The position numbers and the translations under genes are program-made. Of a DNA stretch of 64,000 nt, positions 1 through 9,241 are shown one piece after another. How positions within the stretch are numbered: position 1 is the stretch's first letter; each line of letters begins with the position of its first letter. The DNA is taken from assembly GCF_009725235.1 (NCBI RefSeq), contig NZ_WJFC01000005.1:62001-126000 (forward strand), read 5' to 3'. A model generated the notes under the pieces. It did no database searches. It saw only the letters and a program-made list of their open reading frames with translations, and was not told where the DNA came from. Source of the stretch: Scytonema sp. UIC 10036 (GTDB lineage Bacteria > Cyanobacteriota > Cyanobacteriia > Cyanobacteriales > Nostocaceae).

Positions 1-44
1 CATTTTGAGTGCCATTCCACCTCATGCAATGAATCAACAATGCA

Positions 45-1280
45 CTAACCTCGCAATCGCACAAGTTCGTTTCGCCAAGAGACGACCAATGGATCGGTCT
101 CCACAGGTTGTCCAGATTGCTTCACCCTCCATTTACGAATTGCAAGTTCGTTTTGGGCTTTGACGATCGCTACTGAGATGCGCCGATTTGTATGTTGAAT
201 GCGACGAGTTTTGAAAATGCGATCGGACTTCACCGCTTTGTATTCTTCCCTTGTAATCACAGGTTCAGTCTCATCTGCCAACTCTTCCCGAATCACCTGC
301 CGTTCCCAAATGCCGCTCTGCCACAGCATCACCCCGACAACCAGAAAAAATGGGAAAAAGCCAAGTAATCTCAAGGCACTATGACTGACCCACAAGCTGA
401 AGAAGGGTTCAGTCACCTTGGAAACCGCTTCGGGAGTGGATTCGTCATGAAATGGCTTCCCAGTTGTTAGAAAGGTGTACAGGTAAAATAATAAACCTAA
501 ACTATTATTGAGAAAATGTGCCGAAAACCCCAACAGCCAACCCCCCACAGGAGCCGCATAGCGCAACCAGGGGCGGGTGGTTTGCCGAGCTAGCCCCAGT
601 CCCATGCCAAACATCCCTGTATAGAGCGTATGTCCTGCTAGCCCAAACAGAGCAAACCGATCCGCTAGCTGGAAAGACAGGGGTGCATCCCCAGTTTGGA
701 CGTATCCTATTAGGACGTACAAAGGGGCTTCAAACAAGTCGAAGCCAAGCCCTACTAGCGCACCGTAGATAAAGCCATCTCGAACATCATCAAATTCAGC
801 CCGCAGCAGCCAGAACAACAGCAACACCCCCAGCCCTTTCGAGGTTTCTTCCACCAGCGGACCTGCGATGGGAGCACCCAAAATTAGTCCGGCTTTCGCC
901 CCAAAAATTGCCTGGACATCAGGATGCACTTTCACAAAGCCAGCTACAGCAGCGAATATGTAGTTGTTAAGCGGAAGGGCTAACCCGGTGGCAATCAGAG
1001 CGCCCCACAGCACCGCGATCGAGTAAAGCCATCTTGACTCTGGTTCGCGGCGGTCGAGAAACCACAAAATTGCCAGGGGAAAAAGCGCCAGTAAGATTGC
1101 CGCTGCCAGAGCCATGAAAAAGACCTGGAAACCAACCGGGGTAACGGGTGAGAATTCTTTGATAAGGGATGACGCGCTGATGGCAATTAATACAGCCAAA
1201 AAAATGCTGATTATCACAGCGTTGCGGGGGTGGCTTAAGGGCGATCCATAGAAAAGTCTGGCTCGATTGGTTAACAACAT
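45..1280 (-). CDS. PrsW-family intramembrane metalloprotease
   Basis: 411-residue polytopic membrane protein. Hydrophobic segments cover roughly residues 20-40, 52-75, 86-110, 130-160, 170-195 and 205-265, with another pair near 300-325. The family's putative zinc-site residues are visible: the Glu-Glu pair at 144-145 in PLVEETSKG, Glu184 in the next helix, His217 in LAGHTLY and His255 in SAHFLNN. PrsW proteins are membrane proteases, best known for site-1 cleavage of an anti-sigma factor in Bacillus; the substrate here cannot be read. The tail from about residue 330 is charged and probably cytoplasmic. The ATG is followed by a normal reading frame to a stop near the window edge. It stands alone, transcribed away from the next gene, with no obvious partner. 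Confidence 0.85.
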   Translation of the reverse strand: MLLTNRARLFYGSPLSHPRNAVIISIFLAVLIAISASSLIKEFSPVTPVGFQVFFMALAAAILLALFPLAILWFLDRREPESRWLYSIAVLWGALIATGLALPLNNYIFAAVAGFVKVHPDVQAIFGAKAGLILGAPIAGPLVEETSKGLGVLLLFWLLRAEFDDVRDGFIYGALVGLGFDLFEAPLYVLIGYVQTGDAPLSFQLADRFALFGLAGHTLYTGMFGMGLGLARQTTRPWLRYAAPVGGWLLGFSAHFLNNSLGLLFYLYTFLTTGKPFHDESTPEAVSKVTEPFFSLWVSHSALRLLGFFPFFLVVGVMLWQSGIWERQVIREELADETEPVITREEYKAVKSDRIFKTRRIQHTNRRISVAIVKAQNELAIRKWRVKQSGQPVETDPLVVSWRNELVRLRG

Positions 1281-1732
1281 AGGTACTTGATGATGATAGG
1301 GAGAAGCAGTGAATTAGTCCTCACAGAGATGCCAATCCACTGTGTTGGATATTTTTTCATGACGACGGGTTAAAGTGTGCCTTCATCTTGAAACTGCGAT
1401 CGCTCCTCACAAGAGTAGGAATGCTGCTTTTTACGATTTTGCGATCGCGGTGGCGACTGCTAAAAGCAAATTTTGAAGCTTCATGTTAAAAATGTATCGT
1501 GATTATTGAGGCTAAAGTTTTCGGTCTACTGATTGTGCCTTAATCAAGGAATGAGGGTTTCAGCTTTCTCAGCTTAATACATCCTCTCAGTGCCCTCTAA
1601 GGGACTTCCTATTAAAAAATATTCCATCGCTTAGAGGGCAGGGGGAAAGAAAGTCGTTTTAATGGGCGTGAAATGGGATAATTTATTTTCTATGAGTCTC
1701 TAAATTGGATTGTTTGTCCAGATATATAACAA
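1281..1732. other. Intergenic region with HIP1 sites and a hairpin
   Basis: No convincing gene. It holds two HIP1 (GCGATCGC-type) sites and an 11-bp inverted repeat at 1591-1601 and 1630-1640 (TGCCCTCTAAG with its complement) around an A/T-rich loop. The hairpin lies just past the stop of the next minus-strand gene, so it could act as its terminator. Confidence 0.5.
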
Positions 1733-2362
1733 CTAATTCTGACAATCCTCTGGGCCGCCCGTATAAACAATCGATTGGTAGCGTCCTTGGTCTGTTTGGA
1801 TTGTTACACAGTAGTTGGTTTTGCCTTCTAGCCAGTAGCTGTAGCCCGAATCATCACTCTTGACCCATCGATAGCCCCGTTTTTTCACTGCGTTTTCTGC
1901 CTGTCCTGCCCTTGCCCCCACTAAATCACTCAACCGAGGGACGGTAGTACCCGCTTCAGGCTGACGCCCAGCAGCAGCCCTACCATTTCTGTTCCCTGAG
2001 TTTTGTCGATTGGCAGATGTATCCCAATAGACAAAAATTGACTCATTGGCGAGACGATAAATCTGTCCTCGATCGCCAAGTCCAGCTTGTCGATAGGCAG
2101 CATCACCATTTCGATCGCGATAATTGCCGGGTCGATTACCCACAGGGAGCAAGTCATAGCTACGACCATTTTCCAGTTGAATGCTAACCGCACCCTGACG
2201 TTGGGAAAAGGTACACCGACCAGAGGATGTGGCGCGATCTTCTCCTTTTGGGAACACATCACAACGGGCATTCACGGTATCGGCTTTGACGGATACGGGA
2301 AAACTTAAAGAAGCGATCGCCAGTGCTACCGCTAAAAACGAATTTGAAGATTTCATTCCCAT
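1733..2362 (-). CDS. Exported hypothetical protein
   Basis: 209 residues. A signal peptide is clear: Met-Lys start, hydrophobic core at about 9-22, Ala-type cleavage near residue 27 (VKADT). The start is supported by TAGGAG four bases before the ATG. The mature part has two blocks. Residues 30-120 hold Cys34 and Cys50 and read like a small beta-rich domain. Residues 145-209 contain LVGARAGQAENAVKKRGY, which resembles the repeated helix-strand unit of PASTA-like domains, and two Cys (about 184 and 207). No enzymatic motif is visible. It is probably periplasmic or secreted; function unknown. Confidence 0.75.
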   Translation of the reverse strand: MGMKSSNSFLAVALAIASLSFPVSVKADTVNARCDVFPKGEDRATSSGRCTFSQRQGAVSIQLENGRSYDLLPVGNRPGNYRDRNGDAAYRQAGLGDRGQIYRLANESIFVYWDTSANRQNSGNRNGRAAAGRQPEAGTTVPRLSDLVGARAGQAENAVKKRGYRWVKSDDSGYSYWLEGKTNYCVTIQTDQGRYQSIVYTGGPEDCQN

Positions 2363-2511
2363 AAAACTCCTAAGTTATGACAAAGAATATGACATTTGAT
2401 ATTATTTCAGAAATGTGCGTTTGCTAGTTAACACTTACAAAATATTTTTAAACTATTTCGTTTTGTCCCTCTAGGGATTAGAGATTAGTGCAAAATCCAT
2501 GCATCTAAAAT

Positions 2512-2721
2512 GGGGTATAAGTAGTATCGGAACAGAAAACCGGGTGAAGACGTATTACATGAAAATTACAGAAGTGTTCAAGCGCTGAAACTTTTGAATT
2601 CTCGTTAAGATATGACGAATGCGATTTCATGCATTGAGCTACTACACCCCTCAATAAAATCCTTATTGCATAAGGGTTTTAAGCTAAACACGGTTTTCTG
2701 TTCTAATGATACTTATACCCC
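2512..2721. repeat. MITE copy 1 (210 bp)
   Basis: A 210-bp element with imperfect terminal inverted repeats of about 27 bp that begin GGGGTATAAGTA and contain GAACAGAAAACCG at both ends. It includes an internal hairpin around CCTTATTGCATAAGG. A second copy at 13358-13567 lies in the opposite orientation and differs by one base in my alignment. It has no coding capacity, so it is presumably mobilised by a transposase elsewhere. Confidence 0.85.
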
Positions 2722-2852
2722 AACACGGATTTGGCAAAAGCACAACTTCAGTCAGTTCCTCCTAAAAGAGGTGCTACAGACGGGTTGAATTAACCAATAG
2801 ACATCTCCAGAAATTAAGTATGCGTTACCCAAAAGTCTCTACCATATACTTG

Positions 2853-4553
2853 TTAGAACAATTCTTGAAAATGGGGGGATAAAAACCGCCATTTTCCCTG
2901 TCCTAATATCTCCACAATTAATTGATGATAAGGAATTAAAGTAGGACGATGACCGACACTAATATAAGTAATATTCGACTCTCGTAATTGATGATAAAGA
3001 TGTTTTTCATTGGCTACATCTAAAGCACTGGTAGATTCATCTAACACTGCATAGTGAGGATTATGTAAGAAAAGTCGAGCAAACCCCAATCGTTGCTGTT
3101 CCCCTAAGGACAAAACATCTGCCCAATTGAGTTCTACGTCAAGACCCTCCACACGGGCAACTAAATCAGTCAAATTTACCTGTTCTAGAACCTCCTGTAG
3201 CTTTGTATCACTCACTTCTCGCTTGGTATGGGGATAGAGAATTTGATTTCTCAGTGAACCTAAAACCATATAAGGACGTTGGGGAATAAATAAAATCTCG
3301 GCGGTGTTGGGACGGTAAATATAGCCTTCGCCCATATTCCATAAACCCGCAACTGCTCGCAAAATTGAGCTTTTCCCTGAACCAGAAGCCCCCATCACTA
3401 AAATTCCCTCACTATTAGGAACTTCTACTGATAAATCTTTTACTAGCACCCGTTTTTGATCGGGAGTTTTTACCGTGACGTGACTGAGGGCAAAACGAGG
3501 TTCGATTAAGGTATCGATAACACATTGCGAAGGAGCAGGTTGTTGATTTTGGTGTAAATAATCGGAAAAAGTTCCTAATCGTTTGATGACGGCAGCGAAA
3601 AGAGTTAATCCTTCAAAAGATCTTGCGAACCAACTAAAAACACTCACGATTGTTAAAAAAGCGGGAACACAACGAGTCACATCGCCAAAGGTAACCTGCC
3701 CTGCGAAATATTGTGGGGCAAGAATGAGATAGGCAATAATCAAAACAGTAAAATTTAAACTAGTATTGATTGCATCTAAGAGACTACTAGGAAGGATTTT
3801 GGCATGGAGAACGGCAAGTAATCGGAAGAACTTCGATTGAACCATTTCTTCTTCCTCTTCCTCTCCTTTGTAAAAAGCGATTGATTCGCTATTATTACGC
3901 ACATGGACTAAACTATAGCGAAAGTCAGCTTGATATTGCAGGTTTTTGAAGTTTAGCGGCGTGAGAATCCGACCGATGAAAAAACTAACCAACGTTTGAG
4001 CCAGTGCCGTTAGAATAGCGACAAAAACGAGGTTTTGGTTGATACTCCAGAGAATATTGATAAAGAGAAAACCATTCAGAGCATTACTGCCGAGGGAAAG
4101 AGAATATGTGAGGGAACTGCTTATAAAAGACTCGATATCTTCGGAAATACGCTGATCTGGGTTGTCGATCGCCTTATTGCCATTAATTTGATAAAAAGCC
4201 CGATCGGCAAAATAGCGATCGAGGAAATCTTTGGTCAACCACTCTCGCCAGTAGAGTTGCAGTTTAATTTGAATAAAATTCTCAAAAAACGAGAATATAA
4301 TTAACGCCAGTAACGTTCCCCCGAATAGGAGCAGAGAATGCTGGAAATTCTCTAATTGCTTATTGGTTAGGGCAGTGGTAAACTCTCCCTGATAGCGATT
4401 CAGTAAGGCACCGACGTTGTTAGCGAGGATGATAAAAAGAACGGCTGCTGCTAACAATCCCCATGCTCGAAACCGCTCCTGAGATCCCCAGTAGCGTTTA
4501 GCTACTTCCCAAAACCACCGTACAAATTGTTGTAATTGCTGAATTTTATCCAC
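2853..4553 (-). CDS. ABC transporter, SbmA/BacA-like fused permease-ATPase
   Basis: 566-residue half-transporter with an N-terminal membrane domain of the ABC_membrane_2 (SbmA/BacA/YddA) type: helices at about 30-50, 72-92, 160-200 and 260-305, and the family's YWREWLTKDFLDRYF region near residue 100. The ATPase domain follows from about 350: Walker A GASGSGKSS, signature LSLGEQQRLGFAR, Walker B AVLDEST and the switch His in SVGHRP. Relatives move peptides, cobalamin or very-long-chain lipids across the inner membrane; the substrate here cannot be deduced. A run of four to five Glu near residue 236 (GEEEEEE) sits in a cytoplasmic loop. It is the only transporter gene in this part of the window. 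Confidence 0.9.
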   Translation of the reverse strand: MDKIQQLQQFVRWFWEVAKRYWGSQERFRAWGLLAAAVLFIILANNVGALLNRYQGEFTTALTNKQLENFQHSLLLFGGTLLALIIFSFFENFIQIKLQLYWREWLTKDFLDRYFADRAFYQINGNKAIDNPDQRISEDIESFISSSLTYSLSLGSNALNGFLFINILWSINQNLVFVAILTALAQTLVSFFIGRILTPLNFKNLQYQADFRYSLVHVRNNSESIAFYKGEEEEEEMVQSKFFRLLAVLHAKILPSSLLDAINTSLNFTVLIIAYLILAPQYFAGQVTFGDVTRCVPAFLTIVSVFSWFARSFEGLTLFAAVIKRLGTFSDYLHQNQQPAPSQCVIDTLIEPRFALSHVTVKTPDQKRVLVKDLSVEVPNSEGILVMGASGSGKSSILRAVAGLWNMGEGYIYRPNTAEILFIPQRPYMVLGSLRNQILYPHTKREVSDTKLQEVLEQVNLTDLVARVEGLDVELNWADVLSLGEQQRLGFARLFLHNPHYAVLDESTSALDVANEKHLYHQLRESNITYISVGHRPTLIPYHQLIVEILGQGKWRFLSPHFQELF

Positions 4554-4838
4554 GATCTGTATTTAATGGAAAATGATTAGGGGTAAAATATTGTTAAGCT
4601 TAATCATGAGTAGCGCAAACAAGAATTCAAACAAGAAGGTTAAGACGAGCTGAATACACATACTGGGTAGAGTTACACCACCGAAAACATTAACATCATG
4701 GAGTAATGAAAATGCCATAGCACTTGCCAACATTGCTCCTAGAAATCGTTTTGTCGTTAAGAAACAAGGCAGGAGTCAATAAAGCCGCGAACGAGTAGGC
4801 TCGTCCGTTCGCGAAGCGTGCCGAAGGCATAAATTTGA

Positions 4839-5369
4839 CTATCGACCTTCTCTCACACGAATTCTTTGACTGGGACAACGCCAACGCTGAGCATTATTTC
4901 TCCCGACATCAACACATCCCTGTTCTCGCATAGCATCATCAGAAATACCATTTGGCTTATTAAACCGCCAACGTCCTCGGTCATCGGGTCCTGACACTGC
5001 TTGTATAGAGCGTCTGTTTCTACTCCATCCTCGATCGTATGTATTATATCTGTCTCTATCATTCGTATATACTTTAATTCTTTGACTGGGACAACGCCAA
5101 CGTTGGGCATTATTTCTCCCGACATCAACACATCCCTGTTCTCGCATAGCATCATCAGAGATACCACTTGGTTTATTAAACCGCCAACGTCCTTGCTCGT
5201 CCGGTCCTGATACTGCTCGTATAGAGCGTCGTTCTCTTTGAGAGATTAGTAAAGGATTTGCAATAGATTGCACGTTCTGTGCTGAAACAAGCAATTCAGG
5301 TGTTCCTAAATATCCGAAAGATGCAAATATTGGTAGGATAGCAAGAATTCGTTTGTAATACATTTTCAT
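4839..5369 (-). CDS. Exported protein with two 50-residue repeats
   Basis: I start it at the ATG at 5369 (MKMYYKRILA...), which has AGAGG nine bases upstream and gives a clean signal peptide ending near VSAQ; an upstream in-frame start would lack one. The mature protein is essentially two near-identical units, each containing AVSGPDxxGRWRFNKP, GISDDAMREQGC and NNAQRWRCPSQRI, joined by a Tyr/Asp/Arg-rich linker. Each unit has two conserved Cys that could form a disulfide. The repeat is also strong at DNA level (about 4850-4995 and 5078-5225), which implies recent duplication. Function unknown; periplasmic or secreted. Confidence 0.75.
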   Translation of the reverse strand: MKMYYKRILAILPIFASFGYLGTPELLVSAQNVQSIANPLLISQRERRSIRAVSGPDEQGRWRFNKPSGISDDAMREQGCVDVGRNNAQRWRCPSQRIKVYTNDRDRYNTYDRGWSRNRRSIQAVSGPDDRGRWRFNKPNGISDDAMREQGCVDVGRNNAQRWRCPSQRIRVREGR

Positions 5370-5815
5370 CGAAAAACCTCTGGAAGCGTGGAAACCAAAG
5401 CCCCCTCTCTTAATAGCGGGATGCTGACAGTTAACAAAGTGACGGTTGACATTAAGTATTCTCTGCAATATTTATTGACAACGTGTCCCATTTTGCACAT
5501 ACCTCGGCGGATACCCCTTTTGACGCTAAACGTGACGCCATCTTTGAAGACCACTGCGTTTGATGACCTCCCGACAGGGGATGGGGTCTTAGCGATCACC
5601 CAGCCTTGGGTCGGCGTAAAACTTACAGGGCCGACATTATAAGCTGTCCCTGCTAAAACCTCCTTGTTGTGAACAGCCTCGTTGATAGCTGGCATGACTC
5701 CCGACCATAAAAACACCACAAAATAAACGCTCATCGTCGGCCAAATGAGCCGACGATCGAGTCCAAACAGTCGATATTCAACCGGTACAGGGGCTTCATG
5801 TCTTAGGGGGGACAT
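5366..5815 (-). CDS. Small membrane protein, hypothetical
   Basis: 149 residues with one membrane segment at about 30-48 (VYFVVFLWSGVMP) and then an extracytoplasmic part containing GPVSFTPTQGWVIAKTP and VVFKDGVTFSV. AAGGA lies eight bases before the ATG. Its end overlaps the start of the repeat protein at 4839-5369 by four bases, suggesting translational coupling. The VSFTPxxGW pattern resembles membrane proteins annotated as conserved hypotheticals in actinobacteria, but I cannot name a family. The last 40 residues look less protein-like and may be a frameshifted tail. Confidence 0.5.
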   Translation of the reverse strand: MSPLRHEAPVPVEYRLFGLDRRLIWPTMSVYFVVFLWSGVMPAINEAVHNKEVLAGTAYNVGPVSFTPTQGWVIAKTPSPVGRSSNAVVFKDGVTFSVKRGIRRGMCKMGHVVNKYCREYLMSTVTLLTVSIPLLREGALVSTLPEVFR

Positions 5816-5941
5816 ACAATTTTCCTTTTTGCGGTGCTAAACAGGGGTGAAGCAGATTCCGGGACGACTTCTCGAAAAACTCCAACACCGCTGCATCTTC
5901 AAAAGATGGTAAGTTTGTTACAAACCCAATAGCGTACTAGG

Positions 5942-6652
5942 CTAGAATCGGGTTCTGCTGCCGCCCCAATCGCCTGAGTTGCACTCGCCCCGAAACTTTT
6001 CAATCCCATCTATGGCGATCCTGCCGCTGCGCCGGTCGATATTGACACGCGGTTTATTTAGCTCGTTCATCCGGTATTTTCCCGTAATGCGATCGGGCGC
6101 GACCTGAAGGTCGTAGAGCGGCCACCATCCATTGTCACCGCCCGAATGGATCGGCGCGATAAGCTTTCCGGTCAGATGGATTTTTCCCTGTGAACCACGG
6201 ATTTCGACCTGAACCTCGGAATCGAAGTCGCCAGTGGTTAACTCTACGCGATTACTTGCTTCATAGCGATGGCGGCGGTCGTTCCATTCATATCCATAGC
6301 GATTTGCGACAGTCGGTTTGCGACCTTCACCATAGCAGATCAACGTCAGATTTTGGCCCGACGAGCTGCCATTGTCACTGTCAGATGTGCCTTGTTCCCG
6401 CAGGTAGCTATCGATCGCGGCCTGGGCTTTACGGATTTCTGTTGAACTACAGGATCGTCCTTGTTGCAGGATCTCTCCTTGAGGGTTAAAAAGGACTGTG
6501 CAGCCACTTCCCGATCTCATACCAGTCACACTCAGATTACCGTTGTCTAAAGTGTCAATCACTGCTTGAGCGTTAACAGGATGAGTGACTGTAAGAGTTA
6601 ATAAACCCACAATAGTAGGGGCTAATATTCGCAAGCTTTTTATTGGTTGCAT
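5942..6652 (-). CDS. Exported hypothetical protein
   Basis: About 236 residues from the ATG at 6652, which opens directly onto a signal peptide (MQPIKSLRIL..., cleavage near VNAQ). An upstream GTG at 6682 adds ten charged residues and is less likely. The mature protein has a Ser/Gly/Asn-rich linker near 95-105, followed by a beta-rich region with paired Cys (about 113 and 225). Phrases such as RKPTVANRYGYEWNDRRHRY suggest a fold seen in cyanobacterial exported proteins with no assigned role. No ribosome binding site is strong. Function unknown. Confidence 0.65.
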   Translation of the reverse strand: MQPIKSLRILAPTIVGLLTLTVTHPVNAQAVIDTLDNGNLSVTGMRSGSGCTVLFNPQGEILQQGRSCSSTEIRKAQAAIDSYLREQGTSDSDNGSSSGQNLTLICYGEGRKPTVANRYGYEWNDRRHRYEASNRVELTTGDFDSEVQVEIRGSQGKIHLTGKLIAPIHSGGDNGWWPLYDLQVAPDRITGKYRMNELNKPRVNIDRRSGRIAIDGIEKFRGECNSGDWGGSRTRF

Positions 6653-7662
6653 TGAGATTCTGGCTAATTTCAAGGGGCGCACTTACCAACACCAAGACGC
6701 TTGTTTAGTAAATTGGGGTTTGGCTAACGGCGAATCATAGTTTAGACATCGTTACGAAGGAAAAAAAAGTAATTTTAGAATTTCATAGTTCTGATTGAGC
6801 AACGCCAATATTTTAGACAGCTTCAAATTTCCCATGTTTTCTTATTTACCTCAAGTGCAGATAAATCAGTTAACTTACTTCCAGGCAAATTACCTGAAAA
6901 CACTCTTATATAGGCTGTAGTTTTGGTAATCTCAGGATTGTGCAATATAATACTTCATTTGCTAATTTTTTTTTGTATTTTTATATACAAATCTTGTTTT
7001 TACTTACATAGGCATTTAGGGGTAAAAGTAGCGAAGAGAGATTTTGCCGCCACGCACAGCTTGAAAACCTTGCTGTGAGAGAGTTACAGAAATAAAATCG
7101 CTCTCATTCACTAAAATCCGGAGAAAAAGCTTGTTTTAGCTGTACCAATTGAAGTCTAAGTTATTTGGTGCAACAATTTAATACGGTACAGCAAGGGTTT
7201 GAAGCTCCTAAATTTCAGAGACTTCAATTGGTACAGTGTTATCCGTGGCGATACGGCTTCAGCCGTTAGCGCTTACGCTATCGCAGTATTGAAAGCGGCT
7301 CATCAATTCCTTAGCGTAAGTTTCTGTTCGATTGCTCATTTACCCCCTGGTACTTTATCTGCATAGCTGAGTTCTTTGAGTGTCAGGTCTTCTTCCGCAG
7401 TTAGTATTATTTTTAACGCGCTAGGCATCACTTATCACTTAATTTTTATAGTCTATCTATTTTACGTTTTTTTTGGTTGACCTACTTAAAAAATCAATTG
7501 ATTTTTTCCCAGTTCAAAAACTTCACTTACATCAGTTAAGCTGTGGCAGATATCTGGTAATATTTAGATTACATCCATTAAAACATCATATACGTCACTT
7601 AAGGCTGGAAACCACTTTTAAGCAAAATTAATATGAAAACAAGTTAAAATTTTCATTTAGAA
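6653..7662. other. Gene-free region with a small MITE-like repeat
   Basis: About 1 kb without a credible gene, AT-rich and with many stops in all frames. It contains an inverted-repeat element at 7140-7236: an 18-bp perfect terminal repeat beginning CTGTACCAATTGAAGTCT. Next to it is a GC-rich dispersed palindrome at about 7246-7287. The last 150 bp are AT-rich and probably hold the promoter for the next gene. Confidence 0.55.
7140..7236. repeat. 97-bp MITE-like inverted repeat
   Basis: Perfect 18-bp terminal inverted repeats (7140-7157 and 7219-7236) flank 61 bp of non-coding sequence. The size and structure fit a miniature inverted-repeat element. No second copy was noticed in this window. 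Confidence 0.6.
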
Positions 7663-9207
7663 ATGAAAGAAGACAAAAATAAATCACTGCGAAAAAGAGG
7701 AGTAGTTCTAACTGCTGTCGGGATGAAGAGATTGCAAACTGCAATTTTGGAAGAAGAGAGACAAAAAAGAGGAGGTAAACGTTTTACACAAGTAGAATTA
7801 GGCGATCGCATTGGAATTTCTACCTCTAGTTTAAGCCGTTTATGGTCTTTGAATTCGAGGATAGATCCGCGTACCCTGCGAATCTGCTTTAGTGCTTTTG
7901 ATTTAGTGTTGCATGAAGATGACTACACCCTCTATGATGCCAATGATATGGATTTTCTGCGGGAATATTCGCCAGAAGATAGACAACTGATAGATCGAGA
8001 TTTATCTGAAAATTCAGTTAATGCAGATTTATTACCAGAAAGTGAATTGTCGGGGGAACAACAAACAATCACACCAAATACTGCACCATCTCAAATTGTT
8101 TCCGTCTTTCTCGGTGAAGAAAAAATTAAGAGTGAAATGACACTTAACAAACAGAGCGATTACAACGATGGAGCAAAGATTAGTGAATATATAAAATATC
8201 CCTGCGCTCCTTTATCTTTAGATTCTAAATTCTATGTTCCTCGTCCTCCATTAGAAGAACTAGCATATCAAGAAATTACGCAACCTGGATGCGTCATTCG
8301 CATTCAAGGTTGTCGAGGCATGGGTAAAACTTCTCTAATGTTGCGGATTGTAGCTCATACCAGAATGTTAGGGTATGAAACTGCAAAAATCAATATCGCT
8401 CAAGTTGATATTGATGTTTTGCGAAAACCTCAATTATTCATGCAATGGTTAGCTGCTAGTATTGCTCGTCAATTAGGCAGAGAATTTAATGCCGATAAAC
8501 ATTGGGACGAAGAAATAGGTAGTAAACTCAGCTGCACTCTTTATCTAAAAGAATGTTTGCTTGCACCTTTAGAAAAACCTTTACTATTAGTATTAGACGA
8601 AGTTCAGTGTATTTTTGAATATCCCGATCTAGCCAATGAATTTTTACCTCTGTTACGTTCGTGGCAAGAAGAAGCGCAACAGGATGAAGTATGGACAAAG
8701 CTGCGTTTGGTGATTGTGTATTCAACAGATGTTTATCTTTCTATTGAAATTAATCAATCTCCTTTTAACATTGGGCTACCATTGAAATTATCAGAATTTA
8801 CTTCTGAGCAAGTAATTGAGTTAGCCAACCGCTATGGAATTGATTGGCAACAAAACAAGCAAATGCAGCAATTAATGGAATTAATCGGGGGACATCCAGC
8901 ATTACTAAATATTACTCTTTATCACCTGCTCTATCATAAATTAACCTTAGAAGAGATTTTGCAAACAGCAATCACAGAAGTAGGAATTTATCGTCAACAT
9001 TTACAAAATTTATTAAATAAATTACAAAAAAATACCCAATTATTAGATACTATGAAAATCTTTTTAACAAAAGATAAAAATATCGATTTAGATATGTTAA
9101 CTGCCTACCAATTAGAAAATATGGGGTTAATTCAATTGCAACAACAAAAATGGGTAATTAGTTGCCAATTATATCGATACTTCTTTAAAAAATATCTGAT
9201 GTCGTAA
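7663..9207 (+). CDS. HTH plus AAA-like (AAA_35 type) ATPase
   Basis: 514 residues. The N-terminus (about 20-90) reads as a helix-turn-helix: RFTQVELGDRIGISTSSLSRLW. It is followed by a linker and an AAA-like P-loop domain of the type common in cyanobacteria: YVPRPPLEE, Walker A GCRGMGKTSL near 217-226, and Walker B LLVLDEVQCIF near 305-315. The C-terminal 150 residues are helical and resemble a winged-helix end. The family is STAND-like and usually precedes large repeat proteins. The next gene starts 34 bp downstream and carries its own AAA-like domain, so the two probably form one signalling or conflict unit. Target of the HTH unknown. Confidence 0.8.
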   Translation: MKEDKNKSLRKRGVVLTAVGMKRLQTAILEEERQKRGGKRFTQVELGDRIGISTSSLSRLWSLNSRIDPRTLRICFSAFDLVLHEDDYTLYDANDMDFLREYSPEDRQLIDRDLSENSVNADLLPESELSGEQQTITPNTAPSQIVSVFLGEEKIKSEMTLNKQSDYNDGAKISEYIKYPCAPLSLDSKFYVPRPPLEELAYQEITQPGCVIRIQGCRGMGKTSLMLRIVAHTRMLGYETAKINIAQVDIDVLRKPQLFMQWLAASIARQLGREFNADKHWDEEIGSKLSCTLYLKECLLAPLEKPLLLVLDEVQCIFEYPDLANEFLPLLRSWQEEAQQDEVWTKLRLVIVYSTDVYLSIEINQSPFNIGLPLKLSEFTSEQVIELANRYGIDWQQNKQMQQLMELIGGHPALLNITLYHLLYHKLTLEEILQTAITEVGIYRQHLQNLLNKLQKNTQLLDTMKIFLTKDKNIDLDMLTAYQLENMGLIQLQQQKWVISCQLYRYFFKKYLMS

Positions 9208-9241
9208 TTAAACAAAGTTCAGCTAATTATGATTTGCTATT

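Noticed and set aside
2512..2721. MITE as a dispersed iteron
   Set aside because: It contains CGTATTACATG, which matches ten bases of the origin iteron, but a single occurrence within a terminal-repeat element is most simply chance.
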